From positions 45,770 through 109,769 of the forward strand of contig NZ_QUEE01000016.1 of NCBI RefSeq assembly GCF_003477885.1: DNA of 64,000 nucleotides, in the 5' to 3' direction. The stretch is from Lachnotalea sp. AF33-28. Lineage in GTDB: Bacteria > Bacillota > Clostridia > Lachnospirales > Lachnospiraceae. The notes beneath the pieces are model-generated. The model saw only the letters and a list, made by a program, of their open reading frames with translations, ran no database searches and was not told the origin of the DNA. Position numbers and translations under genes: made by a program. Position 1 is the stretch's first letter. Each line of letters starts with the position of its first letter. Shown piece by piece: positions 33,726 to 41,660 of the stretch.

Positions 33726-34664
33726 ATGGAAGAAAATAAGAGTTTTTCCATCGCAGGAAGCCACAAAACAAAATCGGCGGTGGAGAAGACCGCACAGGCT
33801 GTGTTTGTGGTCTGCGGCTTTGCCGCCGTACTGGCTGTGGCTTCTATCACACTGTATATGATTATCAGTGGTGCGCCGGCACTGTTTGAGGTGGGCCCGC
33901 TTGAGATTCTGTTCGGCCATGTCTGGAAACCTGCGGCGGCCGACCCGAGCTATGGCATACTTTATGTAATACTCACATCCATTGTGGGCACTTCACTCGC
34001 CTTACTGATCGGCGTGCCCATCGGCGTGGGAACGGCTATATTTCTGGCGGAAACCGGCCCCAAGATGCTTGTTAGGATCGTGAAGCCCGCGGTGGAACTG
34101 CTGGCGGGAATTCCCTCGGTGATATATGGCCTTCTGGGCCTGCTGATCTTAAATCCGTTTATGTATAAACTGGAACTGGCAGTCTTTAAAGACTCCGCCA
34201 CCCATCAGTTTACAGGAGGCGCAAATCTGATTTCCGCCGTGCTGGTGCTGGCGGTCATGATACTGCCCACCGTGATCAATATCAGTGAATCCGCTATCAG
34301 AGCGGTTCCGCAGCATTATAAACAGACATCGCTGGCCATGGGAGCCACCCATATGCAGACTATTTTTAAGGTGATTCTGCCGGCCGCCAAATCGGGGATC
34401 GTCACGGCGATCGTTTTGGGAGTGGGCAGGGCCATCGGAGAAGCTATGGCAATCAGCCTGGTAGCCGGAAGTTCCGTGAATCTGCCGCTGCCGTTTAATT
34501 CCGTGCGTTTCCTGACCACCGCGCTTGTGAGCGAGATGGCTTATTCCTCGGGAACCCATAAGAAAGTGCTGTTTACGATCGGACTGGTGCTGTTTGTGTT
34601 TATCATCGTGATCAACCTGGTGCTGACCAAGGTGCTGAAAAAGGAGGATGCCGCAAATGACTGA
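33726..34664 (+). CDS. pstC: Phosphate ABC transporter permease PstC
   Basis: A 312-residue permease with six helices and the MetI-like domain. Family features include TPIGVG-type IGVPIGVGTAIFLAE, LLAGIPSVIYGLLGL and the EAA loop AMGATHMQTIFKVILPAA. It forms the inner-membrane channel of the high-affinity phosphate importer with PstA and PstB. AGGAGAGG precedes the ATG. pstA begins within its last codons. Confidence 0.93.
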   Translation: MEENKSFSIAGSHKTKSAVEKTAQAVFVVCGFAAVLAVASITLYMIISGAPALFEVGPLEILFGHVWKPAAADPSYGILYVILTSIVGTSLALLIGVPIGVGTAIFLAETGPKMLVRIVKPAVELLAGIPSVIYGLLGLLILNPFMYKLELAVFKDSATHQFTGGANLISAVLVLAVMILPTVINISESAIRAVPQHYKQTSLAMGATHMQTIFKVILPAAKSGIVTAIVLGVGRAIGEAMAISLVAGSSVNLPLPFNSVRFLTTALVSEMAYSSGTHKKVLFTIGLVLFVFIIVINLVLTKVLKKEDAAND

Positions 34665-35553
34665 CACTTGTACATACAGTATCTGCCAGAAGAAGAGAAG
34701 GCCGGCAGACGACCTGCAGAAGGCATTGATCTATCTGGCGGCGGCTTTTTCCATCTTTATTCTGGCGGGCATCATGATCTATGTATTTTACCGGGGGATT
34801 ACCTCCATCAGCATATCCTTCCTTACCACTGCTCCCAGCGCGCTGAACAATACCTTCGGCATTTTAGGCAACATTATCAATACACTGTATATCGTGGTGA
34901 TTACGCTGCTCATCGCTACGCCCATCGGAGTCGGGTCAGCGATTTACCTCAATGAATATGCAAAACCGGGACGGATCGTCCGGCTGATTGAATTTACGAC
35001 CGAGACGTTAGCGGGCATCCCATCCATCATATTCGGCCTGTTCGGCTATGTATTCTTCGGCACGACACTGAAGCTGGGATATTCCATTCTGACCGGTGCG
35101 CTGACGCTTTCACTCATGGTGCTTCCGCTGATCACCAGAAATACGCAGGAAGCTCTGAAAACCGTGCCCTTAAGTTACCGGAGCGGTGCGCTTAGCATCG
35201 GGGCGACCAAGTGGTACATGATACGTACAATTCTGCTTCCCAGCGCCATGCCCGGCATCATCACCGGAATCATACTGGCTGTGGGGCGGATCGTCGGCGA
35301 GTCGGCAGCACTTTTATTTACCGCTGGCAGCGGATACCTGCTTCCCAATCTGTCAAACGGAGCCGGAGCGCTGATAAGCAAGATCATGGAACCGGGCGGA
35401 ACGCTGACGATACAGATGTATCTGTGCATGTCCAAGGCACAGTATGATTATGCCTTTGCTATCGCGCTGGTGCTGCTTGTTATCGTACTGAGCATTAATT
35501 TTTTGACCAAATACCTGTCGCATAAATTTGATGTTAACAGGGAGAAGAGGTGA
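34657..35553 (+). CDS. pstA: Phosphate ABC transporter permease PstA
   Basis: A 298-residue permease, the second membrane subunit of the phosphate importer. It contains ATPIGVGSAIYLNEYA, LAGIPSIIFGLFGY and the EAA loop SIGATKWYMIRTILLPSA. The start at 34657 was preferred to the ATG at 34648 because AAGGAGG is 9 nt upstream of the former but touches the latter. It overlaps the end of pstC by 8 bp, indicating coupled translation, and is followed by pstB after 4 bp. Confidence 0.92.
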   Translation: MTDTCTYSICQKKRRPADDLQKALIYLAAAFSIFILAGIMIYVFYRGITSISISFLTTAPSALNNTFGILGNIINTLYIVVITLLIATPIGVGSAIYLNEYAKPGRIVRLIEFTTETLAGIPSIIFGLFGYVFFGTTLKLGYSILTGALTLSLMVLPLITRNTQEALKTVPLSYRSGALSIGATKWYMIRTILLPSAMPGIITGIILAVGRIVGESAALLFTAGSGYLLPNLSNGAGALISKIMEPGGTLTIQMYLCMSKAQYDYAFAIALVLLVIVLSINFLTKYLSHKFDVNREKR

Positions 35554-35557
35554 ACAC

Positions 35558-36316
35558 ATGTTAAGAGATAAAATAGTGACAAAGGATCTGGATCTGTATT
35601 ACGGAAACAACCATGCCTTAAAAAAGGTGACCATGAGCATGAAGGAAAATGCGATCACAGCGTTTATCGGTCCGTCGGGATGCGGCAAGTCCACATTCCT
35701 TAAAACACTGAACCGGATGAATGACCTGGTTGAGAATGTGAGCATAAAGGGAACCGTATTGCTGGACGGCGAAAACATATACGATCCGAAGGTGGATACC
35801 ACGCTGCTTAGAAAGAAAGTGGGCATGGTATTCCAGCAGCCCAACCCGTTTCCGATGAGCATTTATGACAATGTGGCCTACGGTCCGAGGATCCACGGGA
35901 TCAGGAATAAGGCCAGGCTGGACGAAATCGTGGAAACGAGCCTGAAAGGCGCGGCGCTGTGGGATGAGGTGGGAGACCGCCTGAAAAAATCAGGCTTGAG
36001 CCTGTCCGGCGGCCAGCAGCAGAGGCTCTGTATCGCAAGGGCGCTGGCCGTGGAACCGGAAGTGCTTCTGATGGATGAGCCCACTTCTGCGCTGGATCCG
36101 ATCTCCACTCTCAAGATTGAGGATCTGATGGAGGAACTTAAGAAAAAATATACGGTGGTCATTGTTACGCACAATATGCAGCAGGCTGCCAGAATATCGG
36201 ATTATACCGCATTTTTCCTGGTGGGGGAGGTGGTGGAATTCGCGCCTGCCAATCAGATGTTTTCCGATCCTAAGGATAAGCGGACTGAGGATTATATCAC
36301 GGGAAGATTCGGATGA
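35558..36316 (+). CDS. pstB: Phosphate ABC transporter ATPase PstB
   Basis: A 252-residue ABC ATPase that powers phosphate uptake. Walker A is GPSGCGKST, the signature is LSGGQQQR and Walker B is LLMDEPTSALDP. LNRMNDLVENVSIKG and the C-terminal KRTEDYITGRFG are PstB-specific. The true start is at 35558, after GAAGAGGTG; an in-frame extension reaches into pstA. It sits in the pstCAB-phoU operon. Confidence 0.95.
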   Translation: MLRDKIVTKDLDLYYGNNHALKKVTMSMKENAITAFIGPSGCGKSTFLKTLNRMNDLVENVSIKGTVLLDGENIYDPKVDTTLLRKKVGMVFQQPNPFPMSIYDNVAYGPRIHGIRNKARLDEIVETSLKGAALWDEVGDRLKKSGLSLSGGQQQRLCIARALAVEPEVLLMDEPTSALDPISTLKIEDLMEELKKKYTVVIVTHNMQQAARISDYTAFFLVGEVVEFAPANQMFSDPKDKRTEDYITGRFG

Positions 36317-36380
36317 GTACTGCGGCCGGCGCCGCGGCCCAAAGCATAATAATCTAATTTTGCGGCGCAGAAATGAGGAA

Positions 36381-37049
36381 ATGATGACAGCGAGAATTAC
36401 GTTTGAGCATGAGCTTCAAGTCCTGCATAATGATCTTAAGAAGATGGGAATCATGATCGAAGGCGCCATAGACTGCTGCATGGAGGCCTTTGAAAACCAG
36501 GATGAGGTTCTGGCAAGAGAAGTGATAGCAGGTGACCGCATGATCAACGACATGGAAAAGACGATCGAAACCGAATGCCTGTCCCTGATTTTAAAGCAGC
36601 AGCCGGTGGCCAGGGACCTGAGGGCCGTTTCCACGGCGCTGAAGGTGGTTACGGATATGGAGAGAATCGGTGACCATGCGGCGGATATTGCCGACCTGAT
36701 CCAGAGGATGAAGGGAAAACCGCCTGTTTACCGCCTGGTGCAGCATATCCCGGAGATGGCCAGGGTGGCAAAGCAGATGGTAAAGGAGGCTTTGGAGGCG
36801 TTTGTAACGGGTGATATAGATGCTGCGAAGGATATCATCCCCAGGGATGATGTGGTGGATGAACTGTTTAATAATGTGAAACTGGAAGTGGTTCATCTGC
36901 TGCAGGATAGCAGTGAGCATGCGGATGAATGCGTGGATGTGCTGATGATCGCAAAATATATGGAAAGAATCGGCGATCACGCCGTGAACATCTGTGAATG
37001 GACAGAATTCGGTAAGACTGGCGTGCTGCAGGATGTGCGTATTTTGTAA
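36381..37049 (+). CDS. phoU: Phosphate-transport accessory regulator PhoU
   Basis: A 222-residue PhoU with two repeated three-helix domains. Each carries the metal-binding E-x-x-x-D pattern (TDMERIGDHAADIADL and MIAKYMERIGDHAVNICE). PhoU restrains the Pst transporter and links it to the sensor kinase that controls the Pho response. GAGGAA lies before two adjacent ATG codons (36381 and 36384). It ends the operon; no phoR/phoP pair is in the window. Confidence 0.93.
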   Translation: MMTARITFEHELQVLHNDLKKMGIMIEGAIDCCMEAFENQDEVLAREVIAGDRMINDMEKTIETECLSLILKQQPVARDLRAVSTALKVVTDMERIGDHAADIADLIQRMKGKPPVYRLVQHIPEMARVAKQMVKEALEAFVTGDIDAAKDIIPRDDVVDELFNNVKLEVVHLLQDSSEHADECVDVLMIAKYMERIGDHAVNICEWTEFGKTGVLQDVRIL

Positions 37050-37070
37050 CTGCGCCGGTGAAAAGATGTA

Positions 37071-37119
37071 AAAAAGACACGCCGTACCTCCGGTTGAACC
37101 GGCAGTACGCGTGTCTTTT
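37071..37119. terminator. Bidirectional terminator between phoU and the CAP gene
   Basis: AAAAGACACGC pairs with GCGTGTCTTTT. A CGTAC/GTACG stem and a CCGGTT/AACCGG hairpin lie inside. A and T runs on the two sides suit both converging genes. Confidence 0.85.
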
Positions 37120-37140
37120 CTGGTGAGAGATATAACAAGT

Positions 37141-37983
37141 TTATCGGATAAATAACTGAACCCAGTAGGGAGTGCCTGAAGGGCTCTGCACATAGGCCAC
37201 ACCGATGGAACTGAAATTGCTGTTTAAGATATTTGCGCGGTGTCCCTGGCTGTTCATCCAGGCATTCATAACCTGCTTAGGCGTTCTCTGTCCCCAGGCG
37301 ATGTTTTCACCGGCGCTTCTGAAAGAGATGCCATTATCCTTCAGAACGGTGCTGAAGCTGGTGCCGTTAGGACGGGTATGAGAGAAGCTCGTCTGGATTT
37401 CCTGCGCGCGCACCATGGCAGCAGAAGAGACCTCTTTGTTAAAGGCGAGTTCAGAGAGCCCGGCGTTTTTACGCTGTTCATTCACAAGGCTCACGACCTG
37501 CTCCGCATAAGAAAGGTTTTCATTCTGATCCGGCGCCGGAGTGGTTTCCTGCTCAGGTGTTTCCGGCTGATTCTGGTCCGGAACGGTCGGTATATCCGGA
37601 AGCGTCGGGAGATCAGGCACGGAAGGATTCGTTGGCTTTTCTTCCGGGATCACAGGCTTATCGGAATCGGGGGCTTCTGTTTCCGGCTGATTCTGTTCAG
37701 GCGTTTCCGGTGTATTGCTGCTCGGCGGTTTCGGCACAGAAGGCTTGTTGCCGGGTTTGATAATGATCGCACAATTCTTATCGTTTTCGACTTCCAGACC
37801 GAGAGCTTCCAGTTTTTCTTTCACAGCTTTGGTCAGTTCTGCCTTATTCTGCCAGACAGTCACTTTGCAGTTATCATCGCGCAGCTGTGAAGCAGTCTGC
37901 TGTGCGCCGTTTCCATTTGCTGAAAACGGGGTGAATGAGATTGCAGCTACAGCGGCAAGCGTCAGTATAGGTAATCGAGTCAT
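37141..37983 (-). CDS. Secreted CAP (SCP-like) domain protein
   Basis: A 280-residue exported protein. A signal peptide (about 1-24) is followed by a small domain of about 65 residues, a Pro/Glu/Thr-rich linker of about 70 residues and a C-terminal CAP domain. The CAP domain has LVNEQRKNAGLSELAF, FSHTRPNGTSF, GENIAWG and GHRANILN with the conserved His residues. Bacterial CAP proteins (YkwD-like) are secreted, often after sporulation or wall stress; their substrate is unknown. GGAGG precedes the ATG. Three helically phased GTAAC repeats lie upstream. Confidence 0.88.
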   Translation of the reverse strand: MTRLPILTLAAVAAISFTPFSANGNGAQQTASQLRDDNCKVTVWQNKAELTKAVKEKLEALGLEVENDKNCAIIIKPGNKPSVPKPPSSNTPETPEQNQPETEAPDSDKPVIPEEKPTNPSVPDLPTLPDIPTVPDQNQPETPEQETTPAPDQNENLSYAEQVVSLVNEQRKNAGLSELAFNKEVSSAAMVRAQEIQTSFSHTRPNGTSFSTVLKDNGISFRSAGENIAWGQRTPKQVMNAWMNSQGHRANILNSNFSSIGVAYVQSPSGTPYWVQLFIR

Positions 37984-38001
37984 AAAAAACCTCCTTCATA
38001 T

Positions 38002-38040
38002 GTTACAAATTAATTATGTAAATGTTACATAATTGTTACG
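38002..38040 (-). promoter_or_regulatory. Phased GTAAC repeats upstream of the CAP gene
   Basis: On the minus strand, GTAAC(A) occurs at 38035-38040 (as CGTAAC), 38024-38029 (TGTAAC) and 38002-38007 (TGTAAC). The spacings are 11 and 22 bp. The 11-bp pair resembles the WalR pattern TGTWAH-N5-TGTWAH. Confidence 0.45.
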
Positions 38041-38102
38041 TTTGATATCTTAACATAAAAAGAGGCAGTTGTGAACTGGGAATTGCTGGAGAATAAATCC
38101 CG

Positions 38103-38762
38103 TCAGAGCAGCGTCTGCCCGTTGATATTGAGGCGGAAGTGCAGGCCCAGCTTTTCTGCAGCTTTACGGCATAGGATCATGCGGTCCAGAAAGATTTCAA
38201 AGTAATCCATAACGGAGCAGAAGCTGGTATCGATTTTCAGCTTCAGTTCAATATTGGTATGTGTGCTGTCGATGATCGTGGAAGATTCCTTTACGGAGTA
38301 GTTGACCCGGTCGTGGATGTCAAAGGTTGAGACATCGCTGTTGCGGACCCGTGTATGGCGCACATCTGTTTTGTCGGCCAGTATGAGTGCGGCGGCCACA
38401 GGATTGACCGCCTCGGCGGTATGTTCGTCATGGTTGCCGATCGCAGTGATGATGGTGGCGATATCGCAGTCATCCGCCCCCATTTTATCCAGAATACGGA
38501 ACGCCATGACGGCTCCGCTCTGCGCATGGTCGATGCGGTTGACCACATTGCCGATGTCATGCATGTAGCCGGCGATCTGCGCCAGTTCCGCCTCCCGCTC
38601 GCTGTAGCCCATAGTCAGCAGGATATAGCGGGATACCGCCGCCACATGGCTGACATGGGCAAAGCTGTGCTCCGTATAGCCCAATGCGGTCAGAGACTCA
38701 TCCGCTTTCTGAATATAGGTTTGAATGGCCGGGTTCTCTTTTACATCCTGAAATGTTATCAT
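38103..38762 (-). CDS. HD-domain phosphohydrolase-like protein
   Basis: A 219-residue protein with an HD metal-dependent phosphohydrolase domain. H-V-S-H-V-A-A-V begins the motif, GYMHDIGNVV gives the H-D pair, and TAIGNHDEH follows. The C-terminal third (residues 150-219) is a separate small region that may bind a ligand. HD domains hydrolyse nucleotides or cyclic dinucleotides; the substrate is unknown. It has no close neighbour in the same direction and is not in an operon. Confidence 0.78.
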   Translation of the reverse strand: MITFQDVKENPAIQTYIQKADESLTALGYTEHSFAHVSHVAAVSRYILLTMGYSEREAELAQIAGYMHDIGNVVNRIDHAQSGAVMAFRILDKMGADDCDIATIITAIGNHDEHTAEAVNPVAAALILADKTDVRHTRVRNSDVSTFDIHDRVNYSVKESSTIIDSTHTNIELKLKIDTSFCSVMDYFEIFLDRMILCRKAAEKLGLHFRLNINGQTLL

Positions 38763-38871
38763 ACGCTTTTTCTTCTTTCCTTAATAGATGTTGTATGTAA
38801 ACATTATAACAACGTAATGTATAGAAAGATAGGGATTGAGGTAAAATTTAAGTAAACGATCATAAAATTTG

Positions 38872-38949
38872 TACTATTTTTCACATCGGATGGACATCCG
38901 ATGCTTCTTGACCGGTTCCTTCGGTCAAGAAGATGAGCCGTCTGAACTG
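38872..38949 (-). repeat. Dispersed palindromic repeat, family B (copy 1)
   Basis: Two hairpins in tandem: CATCGGATG-GA-CATCCGATG, then CTTCTTGACCG / CGGTCAAGAAG, ending GCCGTCTGAACTG. The inverted sequence is almost identical to 50570-50648. A 10-bp direct repeat, AAAATTTGTA, stands on both sides (38864-38873 and 38955-38964), like a target-site duplication. It lies just before the ribosome binding site of the zinc-ribbon gene. Confidence 0.75.
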
Positions 38950-38978
38950 ATACCAAAATTTGTAAGGAGGCGCTTGCT

Positions 38979-39176
38979 ATGATGAATCAGGATTGGGTGA
39001 ACGTACGGAAACGCTGTCCTTACTGCGGCAGCTTAAGAATGAAGCAGGAATCGGAAGAAGTGAAGGGATCGGCGCCGTCGGATGAAAGCGGCCGGACCGG
39101 GGATGATAAAATCTGGATTTGTCAGGACTGCCACAGCCAGTTTGGTGAACGCAGGTATAATAAGAAGTTCTTTTAA
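38979..39176 (+). CDS. Small zinc-ribbon protein
   Basis: A 65-residue protein with two cysteine pairs, CPYC (13-16 region) and CQDC near residue 49, forming a zinc ribbon of the transcription-factor type. A charged, disordered loop of about 30 residues separates the pairs. AAGGAGG precedes the ATG. Short zinc ribbons bind nucleic acid or proteins; no specific role can be assigned. A family B repeat sits immediately upstream of its ribosome binding site. Confidence 0.65.
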   Translation: MMNQDWVNVRKRCPYCGSLRMKQESEEVKGSAPSDESGRTGDDKIWICQDCHSQFGERRYNKKFF

Positions 39177-39265
39177 ATGATAAAAATTTATCAATTATTA
39201 AATAACTATAAACAATGAGGTCCGGATATTGACTTTTGGCCCCAAAGACGCTAAACTTTAAATCA

Positions 39266-39366
39266 CTAAAAGGGAGTAGCTTACATCGCATATTTCAGAG
39301 ATGTTCTATATTGCGTCAGTACGATTAGGAGACTAATCCGCAAATAGCTTAAGAGCAAGACTTTTA
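39266..39366 (+). promoter_or_regulatory. yybP-ykoY (Mn2+) riboswitch
   Basis: The segment begins AAAAGGGAGTAGC and ends GAGCAAGACTTTT, matching the two closing strands of the yybP-ykoY aptamer. Inside are ACATC/GATGT (P2 arm, 39283-39304), and TTGCG-TCAGTACG with CGCAA enclosing the GATTAG-GAGA-CTAATC hairpin (39323-39338). The four-helix layout and conserved loop bases fit the Mn2+-sensing class. The 3' strand overlaps the following terminator, so Mn2+ binding would allow read-through. Confidence 0.8.
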
Positions 39367-39397
39367 ACACAGATGGTGTTAAAAGTCTTTTTTTTAT
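39356..39397 (+). terminator. Terminator of the Mn2+ riboswitch expression platform
   Basis: AGACTTTTAACAC pairs with GTGTTAAAAGTCT around a short loop and is followed by eight T residues. Its 5' strand is also the 3' closing strand of the aptamer, giving mutually exclusive folds. Confidence 0.85.
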
Positions 39398-39461
39398 AGG
39401 AAGTACATCAGACTTAAGAAGCTGCTGCCACAAAAAGGCATTTATATCAGGAGGAAAAGAA

Positions 39462-40427
39462 ATGAGCAATGCAGTGAAAAATGCAAAGGCGATTATCATT
39501 ACTGTAATCGTGGTGCTCGGATTATTGATTGTGGGTTTAAATTCATTTTACACAATAACCGAGCAGGAAAAGGCGGTGATCACCACATTTGGAGTTGCCA
39601 GAGCCGAGGGGGAACCGGGGCTTCACTTTAAGGTCCCTTTTGTACAGAGTGTCCAGAAGGTGAGCACCACGAGCCAGGGATTTACGGTCGGCTATAACGA
39701 CAATAAGGAAACGATTGAAGAAGAGGGTGTGATGATCACCTCGGATTACAATTTTGTCAATGTGGATTTCTATGTGGGCTACAAAGTAGTGGATCCGATC
39801 AAGTATGTGTATGCCTCACAGCAGCCGGTAACGATATTAAAGAACATATCGCAGAGCTGTATCCGCACGGTGATCGGAAATTACGATGTGGACAGCGTAT
39901 TGACCACCGGCAAAAATGAGATACAGAATCAGATTAAAGAGATGATCGAAGCCAAGCTGCAGCAGCATGATGTGGGGCTGTTCCTGGAAACTATATCGAT
40001 TCAGGATTCACAGCCGCCCACACAGGAAGTTTTGTCGGCGTTTAAGGATGTGGAAAATGCGAAGCAGAATATGGACACCTTGTTAAACAATGCGAAACAG
40101 TACCAGAGTGAACAGATGCTTTCAGCGGAAGCCACTGTCGATCAGATCCTGCAGGAAGCGCAGTCCAAGAAGACTCAGAGGATTAATGAGGCTAAGGCGG
40201 AAGTGGCCGTGTTTAATGCGATGTATGATGAGTTTATCAAAAATCCCATCGTTACCAAACAGCGGATGTTCTATGAGACGATGGAAGAGGTTCTGCCGAA
40301 CTTAAAGGTAATTATTGACGGTACTAATCAGGCGGATACGCTGATCATCGACCAGCTGAACAACGGCGGCATGTCAGGCGCTGAAACAGGAGCGGTGGCA
40401 CAGAACGGGACGGGAGCGGAGGAATAA
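39462..40427 (+). CDS. SPFH/prohibitin-family protein, HflK-like
   Basis: A 321-residue membrane protein. One N-terminal helix (about 9-30) is followed by a Band 7/SPFH domain (TEQEKAVITTFGVARAEGEPG, then PGLHFKVPF) and a helical coiled-coil tail. HflK and HflC form a large membrane cage that regulates the FtsH protease. This gene and the next are 3 bp apart and clearly paired. AGGAGG precedes the ATG. Expression is probably gated by the Mn2+ riboswitch and terminator that end 65 bp upstream. Confidence 0.85.
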   Translation: MSNAVKNAKAIIITVIVVLGLLIVGLNSFYTITEQEKAVITTFGVARAEGEPGLHFKVPFVQSVQKVSTTSQGFTVGYNDNKETIEEEGVMITSDYNFVNVDFYVGYKVVDPIKYVYASQQPVTILKNISQSCIRTVIGNYDVDSVLTTGKNEIQNQIKEMIEAKLQQHDVGLFLETISIQDSQPPTQEVLSAFKDVENAKQNMDTLLNNAKQYQSEQMLSAEATVDQILQEAQSKKTQRINEAKAEVAVFNAMYDEFIKNPIVTKQRMFYETMEEVLPNLKVIIDGTNQADTLIIDQLNNGGMSGAETGAVAQNGTGAEE

Positions 40428-40430
40428 AAT

Positions 40431-41300
40431 ATGAAGATATTAAAAAGAGTTATAATCGGAGCGGTCGCGCTGTTTGCGCTGCTCACCGTGGTATCATCTG
40501 TCGTTGTGACGAAAGAAAATGAATACAGCCTGATCCGCCGTTTCGGCAAGGTGGACCGCGTAATTACAGATGCCGGACTGACCTTTAAAGTGCCGTTTAT
40601 TGAGCAGGTGGATTCCCTTCCGGACAAAATACTGATTTATGACCTGGATGCATCGGACGTGATCACGAAGGATAAAAAGACGATGATCACAGACAGCTAT
40701 GTGCTCTGGCAGATCTCCGATCCATTAAAATTTGCGCAGACCATGAATTTCTCCATGGAAGCGGCGGGGGTCCGCATCGGCACCTCTGTCTACAATGCGA
40801 TAAAGAATGTGATCAGCAACATGGAACAGAATGAGGTGATTGACAGCCGTGATGGGGAACTGACCGATATGGTGATGGAGAATATCGGAAACAATATGGA
40901 CCAGTACGGCATACGGCTTCTGACGGTGGAGACCAAGCGTCTGGATCTGCCAGAAGACAATAAAACCTCCGTTTACGAGAGGATGATTTCCGAGCGTCAG
41001 AAGATTGCGAAGACCTATCAGGCGGATGGCGAGGCCCAGGCGAAGATGATCCGCAACAGCACCGATAAGGAGGTCGCCATCAGCATATCAAACGCCAGGG
41101 CGGAAGCTGCCAATATCGAAGCCGAGGCTGAGGCTGAATACATGAGGATCATGGCGGAGGCCTATTCCGATCCCCAGAAAGCGGAATTCTATACGTTTGT
41201 CCGTTCTCTGGAAGCGGCGAAATCCTCCCTTAAAAATGGCGGCAACACGCTGATCCTGCCGTCAGATTCCCCGATCGCGGAGATTTTTATGAATAGGTAA
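40431..41300 (+). CDS. SPFH/prohibitin-family protein, HflC-like
   Basis: A 289-residue partner of the preceding protein. It has an N-terminal helix (about 6-24), the SPFH domain (TKENEYSLIRRFGKVDRV and GLTFKVPFIEQVDSLP) and an Ala/Glu-rich coiled coil containing EAANIEAEAEAEYMRIMAEA, as in HflC. The C-terminal LSSDSPI-like end resembles the HflC tail. It is the second gene of the riboswitch-controlled pair and ends before a long palindromic element. No ftsH gene lies nearby. Confidence 0.85.
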   Translation: MKILKRVIIGAVALFALLTVVSSVVVTKENEYSLIRRFGKVDRVITDAGLTFKVPFIEQVDSLPDKILIYDLDASDVITKDKKTMITDSYVLWQISDPLKFAQTMNFSMEAAGVRIGTSVYNAIKNVISNMEQNEVIDSRDGELTDMVMENIGNNMDQYGIRLLTVETKRLDLPEDNKTSVYERMISERQKIAKTYQADGEAQAKMIRNSTDKEVAISISNARAEAANIEAEAEAEYMRIMAEAYSDPQKAEFYTFVRSLEAAKSSLKNGGNTLILPSDSPIAEIFMNR

Positions 41301-41338
41301 TATGCAGTATTTATGGCTGCTGATAAAGGCAGCACTGA

Positions 41339-41552
41339 ATAGTTACTGTTTACACACTGCCGATAAAGCAGCATATGAGAGGGCAGGGTATGGTCCTCAT
41401 AGGGATCCCTTGAAGCCCGCCGGTACTTATTGCTGTGTATTTTACAGCATTAGTACCGCTGCGCGCTTCACGGAGCGAGAGCGGGTCCCAATGAGGACCA
41501 TACCCTGCCCTCTCATACGCGGGAATTTTTCGGTAACTGTGAACAGTAACAC
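41339..41552. repeat. Large palindromic element, family A (complete form)
   Basis: Arms of about 35 bp beginning TATGAGAGGGCAGGGTATGG (41379-41414 and, inverted, 41481-41515) flank a core. The outer ends carry GTTACTGTTTACA on the left and GTAACTGTGAACAGTAAC on the right, also inverted relative to each other. The whole 214 bp could fold into one imperfect hairpin. Short open frames inside are by-products of the palindrome. It occupies most of the 360-bp gap between the hflC-like gene and metY. Confidence 0.7.
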
Positions 41553-41588
41553 TGAATAGCAATGCATAAATAATGCGGATAACTCCTA

Positions 41589-41617
41589 TTGGAATTTGCG
41601 GTTTAACATGCTATAAT
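41589..41617 (+). promoter_or_regulatory. Promoter of metY
   Basis: -35 TTGGAA (41589-41594), 17-bp spacer, -10 TATAAT (41612-41617). The leader is too short for a SAM riboswitch or T-box. Confidence 0.7.
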
Positions 41618-41660
41618 ATCGTCAGATATTTATTCCGTTCAGCAAAAGAGGAGGAACAAC

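Noticed and set aside
37240..37890. 216-codon open frame antisense to the CAP gene
   Set aside because: The CAP gene has a clear signal peptide, domain and ribosome binding site; the antisense product is compositionally odd and arises from the Pro/Glu/Thr-rich linker.
41302..41562. Open frames of 85 and 70 codons on opposite strands
   Set aside because: Both lie within the large palindrome and mirror each other because of the inverted repeat; neither has protein-like composition.
41301..41660. SAM riboswitch before metY
   Set aside because: No S-box core sequences were found; the gap is explained by the palindromic element and a promoter with a short leader.
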